A DNA stretch of 8,145 nt from an uncultured Collinsella sp. GTDB taxonomy: Bacteria > Actinomycetota > Coriobacteriia > Coriobacteriales > Coriobacteriaceae. A program made the position numbers and the translations under genes. The stretch is taken from contig CATZTY010000039.1 in NCBI GenBank assembly GCA_958424475.1, positions 1-8,145 of the forward strand. Reading direction: 5' to 3'. This document shows positions 5,258 through 8,145 of the stretch, piece by piece; positions within the stretch are counted from its first letter, which is position 1, and each line of letters starts with the position of its first letter. The notes under the pieces are model-generated. The model saw only the letters and a program-made list of their open reading frames with translations. It ran no database searches and was not told the DNA's origin.

Positions 5258-6169
5258 ATGAACAACGGGTTGTTTACGTACTTAGCAGCATTGCTATTGT
5301 TTGGCTCCAACGGCATCATCGCCGCTGCCATCGCGCTGCCGAGCTCGGATATCGTGCTACTACGCACGTTTTTGGGCGCACTCTCGCTTGTCACCATTCT
5401 CGCCGTCACCCAACGCCATAAGTTGCAGGCGCCATCTCGCCCCCGCGAAGCCGCAGCCCTCCTCCTCTCGGGAGCCGCGCTAGGCGCCAGCTGGATTTTT
5501 CTGTTCCGCGCCTACCAGACGATCGGCGTCGGCGTATCCTCGCTGCTGTACTACTGCGGCCCCATCATTGTCATGGCGCTCTCCCCGCTCATCTTTGGCG
5601 AAAAGCTGACCGGCGGCAAAATCGCCGGCTTTGTCGCCGTTGCTTGTGGTGCTTTTCTCATTGCAGCGCAAGGTCTAGGCGGCAATATGCCCATTGCGGG
5701 TATCGTCTGCGGTATCGCCTCGGCATTTTGCTATGCGCTGATGGTCATCGCTAGCAAGGGTGCGCCACACATCGAAGGCCTCGAGAACTCCACGCTCCAG
5801 GTGAGCGCCGCCTTTGCGACCGCGCTGGTCCTCACGCTCATCACACAGGGCGCTCCCTCATTCCTGTCCGCCGGTGTCGCCGCCAGTATTGATTGGCGCG
5901 CCGTCATCATGCTCGGCGTCGTCAACACCGGCATCGGTTGCCTGCTCTATTTTAGTGCTGTCGCCAAGCTGCCCGTTCAGACCGTCGCGGTCGTCGGCTA
6001 CCTCGAGCCGCTTTCGGCGGTCGTGTTCTCGGCCGTCCTTTTAGGCGAAGCCATAACACCGATCCGCCTGACGGGCGCCGCACTTATCATCGGCGGCGCG
6101 ATTTTTTGCGAACTCGCCGGCAAACGCGCAAACGCCAAGGCTGGCATCGCCCAGACAGTGCGTGCTTAA
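5258..6169 (+). CDS. EamA/DMT-family membrane transporter, probable metabolite exporter
   Basis: A 303-residue integral membrane protein of the drug/metabolite transporter superfamily with the usual ten hydrophobic segments in two tandem EamA halves (about 5-137 and 146-286). Each half ends with the family signature: SPLIFGEKLTGGKIAGFVAVACGAFL in the first half (GEKLT at 114-118) and the YLEPLSAV/LLGEAITPIRLTGAALIIGGA region in the second (GEAIT at 263-267). Such proteins sit in the inner membrane and usually export amino acids, nucleosides or other small metabolites; the substrate cannot be read from the sequence. The ATG at 5258 follows GAGGGG (5242-5247) by 10 nt, a moderate ribosome binding site. 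The C-terminal tail is short and basic. The gene is divergent from the LysR gene, which very likely controls it. It is followed by an inverted repeat and then kup. Confidence 0.92.
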   Translation: MNNGLFTYLAALLLFGSNGIIAAAIALPSSDIVLLRTFLGALSLVTILAVTQRHKLQAPSRPREAAALLLSGAALGASWIFLFRAYQTIGVGVSSLLYYCGPIIVMALSPLIFGEKLTGGKIAGFVAVACGAFLIAAQGLGGNMPIAGIVCGIASAFCYALMVIASKGAPHIEGLENSTLQVSAAFATALVLTLITQGAPSFLSAGVAASIDWRAVIMLGVVNTGIGCLLYFSAVAKLPVQTVAVVGYLEPLSAVVFSAVLLGEAITPIRLTGAALIIGGAIFCELAGKRANAKAGIAQTVRA

Positions 6170-6202
6170 AAGCCCCTGCTTTGAATGCTACCTGCGTAGA
6201 TA

Positions 6203-6226
6203 AATAATCCCCAGCTGAGGATTATT
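6203..6226. repeat. Inverted repeat AATAATCC-N8-GGATTATT, weak terminator or operator
   Basis: A perfect 8-bp inverted repeat lies 33 bp after the EamA stop, with a loop that itself contains CAGCTG. Outer TAGA/TCTA (6197-6200 and 6228-6231) extend the symmetry with a bulge. The stem is AT-rich and lacks a clean U-tract, so it is a poor intrinsic terminator. It may instead be a regulatory site for the downstream kup gene. Confidence 0.4.
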
Positions 6227-6316
6227 GTCTAAAATAACCCGATGTGCCAAACTGCTCTTGTATATATAAAGACGGCATAAAGATTATCTGTCCTAGACAG
6301 ATAACCAGATGTCCAA
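6220..6316 (+). repeat. Imperfect direct duplication in the kup leader
   Basis: Two related segments occur at 6220-6250 and 6282-6316. Both begin GATTAT, then TGTC, then TA, and both end in ATAACC-n-GATGT followed by CCAA; the second copy has small insertions. The copies are 62 bp apart measured from their starts. They could be a duplicated regulator site or a duplicated RNA structure. An AT-rich stretch between them (TATATATAAA, 6261-6270) may hold the kup promoter. Confidence 0.4.
6284..6304. promoter_or_regulatory. Perfect 9-bp inverted repeat upstream of kup
   Basis: The arms TTATCTGTC (6284-6292) and GACAGATAA (6296-6304) flank a 3-nt centre. It ends 22 bp before the GTG start of kup and 10 bp before the ribosome binding site. 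As DNA it resembles an operator; as RNA it would form a stable hairpin just ahead of the ribosome binding site. A possible promoter TTGTAT (6259-6264), 17 bp, GATTAT (6282-6287) would place the repeat across the -10 and transcription start. Confidence 0.5.
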
Positions 6317-6326
6317 GGGAGTCCAC

Positions 6327-8145
6327 GTGGCACACAACAAACTGGAGGCAAGCCCCCAAGACCAGCATGGTCAAGGCGGGCACGGAGCCATTCCCCTCTC
6401 CGCTGGCATGCTGCTCGTAACGCTCGGCGTCGTCTATGGTGACATCGGCACGAGCCCCATGTACACCATGAAATCAATCGTCGCCAACAACGGCGGCATC
6501 GGCACCGTCAGCGAGGACATGATTCTGGGCGCGCTTTCGCTCGTCATCTGGACCATGACGCTCGTGACCACGGTCAAGTACGTGGTAATCGCCATGAAGG
6601 CCGATAACCACAACGAAGGCGGCATCTTCGCCCTGTTTAGCCTGGTGCGAAAAGTAGCACCATGGCTGATCCTACCTGCCATGATCGGCGGCGCGGCGCT
6701 GCTCGCCGACGGCATCCTCACCCCCGCCGTCACGGTTACCACGGCCATCGAGGGCTTGCGCACTATCGAGTGGGGCCATGCGCTTTTGGGTGACGGCCAG
6801 ACCAATGTAATCATCATCACCATCATCATTATCTGCGGCCTGTTTGCCATGCAACGCGCCGGCACCTCGTCGATCGGCAAGCTGTTCGGCCCGCTCATGA
6901 CGCTGTGGTTCCTGTTCTTGGCTGGCGCCGGTCTGTTCAACATGCTCGGCAACCCGTCCATCCTGCGCGCGCTCAACCCCATCCGCGGCATCATGTTCCT
7001 GTTCTCGCCCATCAACCACTCGGGCATCATGGTGCTCGGCTTTGTCTTTCTGTCGACAACCGGTGCCGAGGCGCTCTACTCGGACATGGGCCACGTGGGC
7101 AAGGCAAACATCTATGCATCCTGGCCGTTTGTTAAAGCGGCCCTCATCCTCAACTATCTGGGTCAAGGCGCTTGGCTGCTCGCCAATAACTCCAACCCCC
7201 AGATGCTCGCAATGGATATCGTCAACCCGTTCTATATGATGCTCCCCGAGCCCCTGCGCCCCTTTGCCATCGTGCTTTCGGCCGTGGCGGCCATCATCGC
7301 CTCGCAGGCGCTCATCACCGGCTCGTTCTCGCTGGTATCCGAGGCAACGCGCCTCAACCTTATGCCGCACCTGCGCATCCACTACCCCAGCGACACCAAG
7401 GGCCAGCTCTATATTCCGCTCGTCAACAACATCATGTGGGTCGGCTGCATCTTCATCGTGCTGCTATTCCAAAACTCTGAGCGCATGGAAAGCGCCTATG
7501 GCCTCGCCATCACCGTGACCATGCTCATGACCACCACACTGCTGACGAGCTATATCGCCGGCATCCTCAAGCACAAGCTGGGTGCCTGCGTCTTCGCCCT
7601 GCTCTTTGGTGCCATTGAGCTGTGCTTCTTCGCCTCGTGCCTCACTATGTTCTTTGACGGCGGCTACGTCATGATCTTCCTGGCCGCGCTGCTGTTCGGC
7701 CTTATGTATGTGTGGCGCCGCGGCACCGCCATCGAGCGCACGCAAACGATCCTGCTGCCCGTCTCCAAGTACATCGATCAGCTCAACCGCCTGCGCAACG
7801 ACGAGACCTATCCCGTGCTCGCCGACAATCTGGTATTTCTCACCAACAGCCCCGACCCGCTCACGCTCGACCGCGACGTGCTTTATTCCATCCTGGACAA
7901 GCACCCCAAGCGCGCCAAGGCATATTGGTTCATCAACGTGCACGTTACCGACGAGCCCTATACGCATGAGTATTCCGTTGAGACCTTTGGCACAGACTTC
8001 CTGTTCCGCGTGCGCTTGGACCTGGGCTTTAAGGTCAACCAGCGCATCAACGCCTACCTGCGCCAGATCGTCGGCGACCTGATGGCATCGGGTGAGTTGC
8101 CGCCGCAGCATCACACCTACTCTATCTACGAGACACGCGGCAACG
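6327..8145 (+). CDS. kup: Kup-type potassium uptake protein (3' end outside the window)
   Basis: A KUP/HAK/KT family K+ transporter, a secondary K+/H+ symporter of the cytoplasmic membrane. The 606 codons present cover the membrane core (about 12 segments, residues 27-463) and most of the cytosolic C-terminal domain (from about 465); the end of the gene lies beyond the window. Signatures include GVVYGDIGTSPMY (34-46), NHNEGGIFAL (94-103), ADGILTPAVTV (127-137), AIEGL (140-144) and TTGAEALYSDMGHVGKANI (244-262). D39, E142 and E248 align by eye with the transport-critical acidic residues D23, E116 and E229 described for E. coli Kup. The GTG at 6327 is chosen because AAGGGAG (6315-6321) lies 5 nt upstream, giving MAHNKLEASP and a short polar N-terminal tail; the first in-frame ATG (6408) would cut into membrane segment 1. 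The leader carries inverted repeats, suggesting regulated expression. No intact stop or frameshift is seen before the edge. Confidence 0.95.
   Translation, partial: MAHNKLEASPQDQHGQGGHGAIPLSAGMLLVTLGVVYGDIGTSPMYTMKSIVANNGGIGTVSEDMILGALSLVIWTMTLVTTVKYVVIAMKADNHNEGGIFALFSLVRKVAPWLILPAMIGGAALLADGILTPAVTVTTAIEGLRTIEWGHALLGDGQTNVIIITIIIICGLFAMQRAGTSSIGKLFGPLMTLWFLFLAGAGLFNMLGNPSILRALNPIRGIMFLFSPINHSGIMVLGFVFLSTTGAEALYSDMGHVGKANIYASWPFVKAALILNYLGQGAWLLANNSNPQMLAMDIVNPFYMMLPEPLRPFAIVLSAVAAIIASQALITGSFSLVSEATRLNLMPHLRIHYPSDTKGQLYIPLVNNIMWVGCIFIVLLFQNSERMESAYGLAITVTMLMTTTLLTSYIAGILKHKLGACVFALLFGAIELCFFASCLTMFFDGGYVMIFLAALLFGLMYVWRRGTAIERTQTILLPVSKYIDQLNRLRNDETYPVLADNLVFLTNSPDPLTLDRDVLYSILDKHPKRAKAYWFINVHVTDEPYTHEYSVETFGTDFLFRVRLDLGFKVNQRINAYLRQIVGDLMASGELPPQHHTYSIYETRGN

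Noticed and set aside
6323..6330. Palindrome CCACGTGG over the kup start codon
   Set aside because: It is only 8 bp and expected by chance at this GC content; there is no supporting repeat.
6810..6833. ATC-rich trinucleotide tract
   Set aside because: It encodes the Ile-rich membrane segment of Kup (residues about 162-169) with mixed codons and is explained by the protein.
6434..7382. Minus-strand frames opposite kup (198 and 236 codons)
   Set aside because: They are shadows of the strongly supported Kup coding frame, with low-complexity composition and no family features.
7464..8114. Minus-strand 216-codon frame
   Set aside because: It is antisense to the Kup C-terminal part, whose sense frame is continuous and clearly homologous.

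Overview
The window is GC-rich chromosomal DNA from a bacterium. GC-rich codon use, frequent GTG starts behind strong AGGAGG-type ribosome binding sites, an XRE-AlaA fusion and a Kup transporter next to uncommon amidohydrolase and ceramidase-like genes suggest a gut actinobacterium of the class Coriobacteriia (Collinsella or a relative). This is an inference from gene style, not a database match. No tRNA, rRNA, CRISPR array, insertion sequence or phage gene was seen.

Left half (minus strand, about 64-5139), read in the direction of transcription from right to left. A LysR-type regulator (5139-4282) comes first. After a 162-bp AT-rich gap packed with copies of AAAGTTCAATTT comes an unusual fused gene (4119-2599): an XRE-type DNA-binding domain joined to an AlaA-type aminotransferase, with a second well-formed translation start at the domain junction. 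A strong hairpin terminator (2541-2577) closes that unit. A likely promoter with an upstream inverted repeat (2405-2470) then drives a two-gene operon: an amidohydrolase-2 (ACMSD-like) protein (2372-1338) and a neutral-ceramidase-like protein (1311-64). Both of these have changes at residues that normally bind metal.

Right half (plus strand). An EamA/DMT exporter gene (5258-6169) is transcribed divergently from the LysR gene across a 118-bp gap that contains a clean T-N11-A LysR box, so the regulator probably controls the exporter. A 157-bp leader with two inverted repeats and an imperfect duplicated element precedes a Kup potassium uptake gene (starts 6327), which runs off the right end of the window after 606 codons.

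Functional reading: no single pathway is evident. There are three modules: an amino-acid/pyruvate node (AlaA) that may sense and repress itself, a regulated metabolite exporter, and potassium uptake, plus a hydrolase pair of unknown substrate. The most unusual item is the XRE-AlaA gene with two translation starts and a helically phased operator array.
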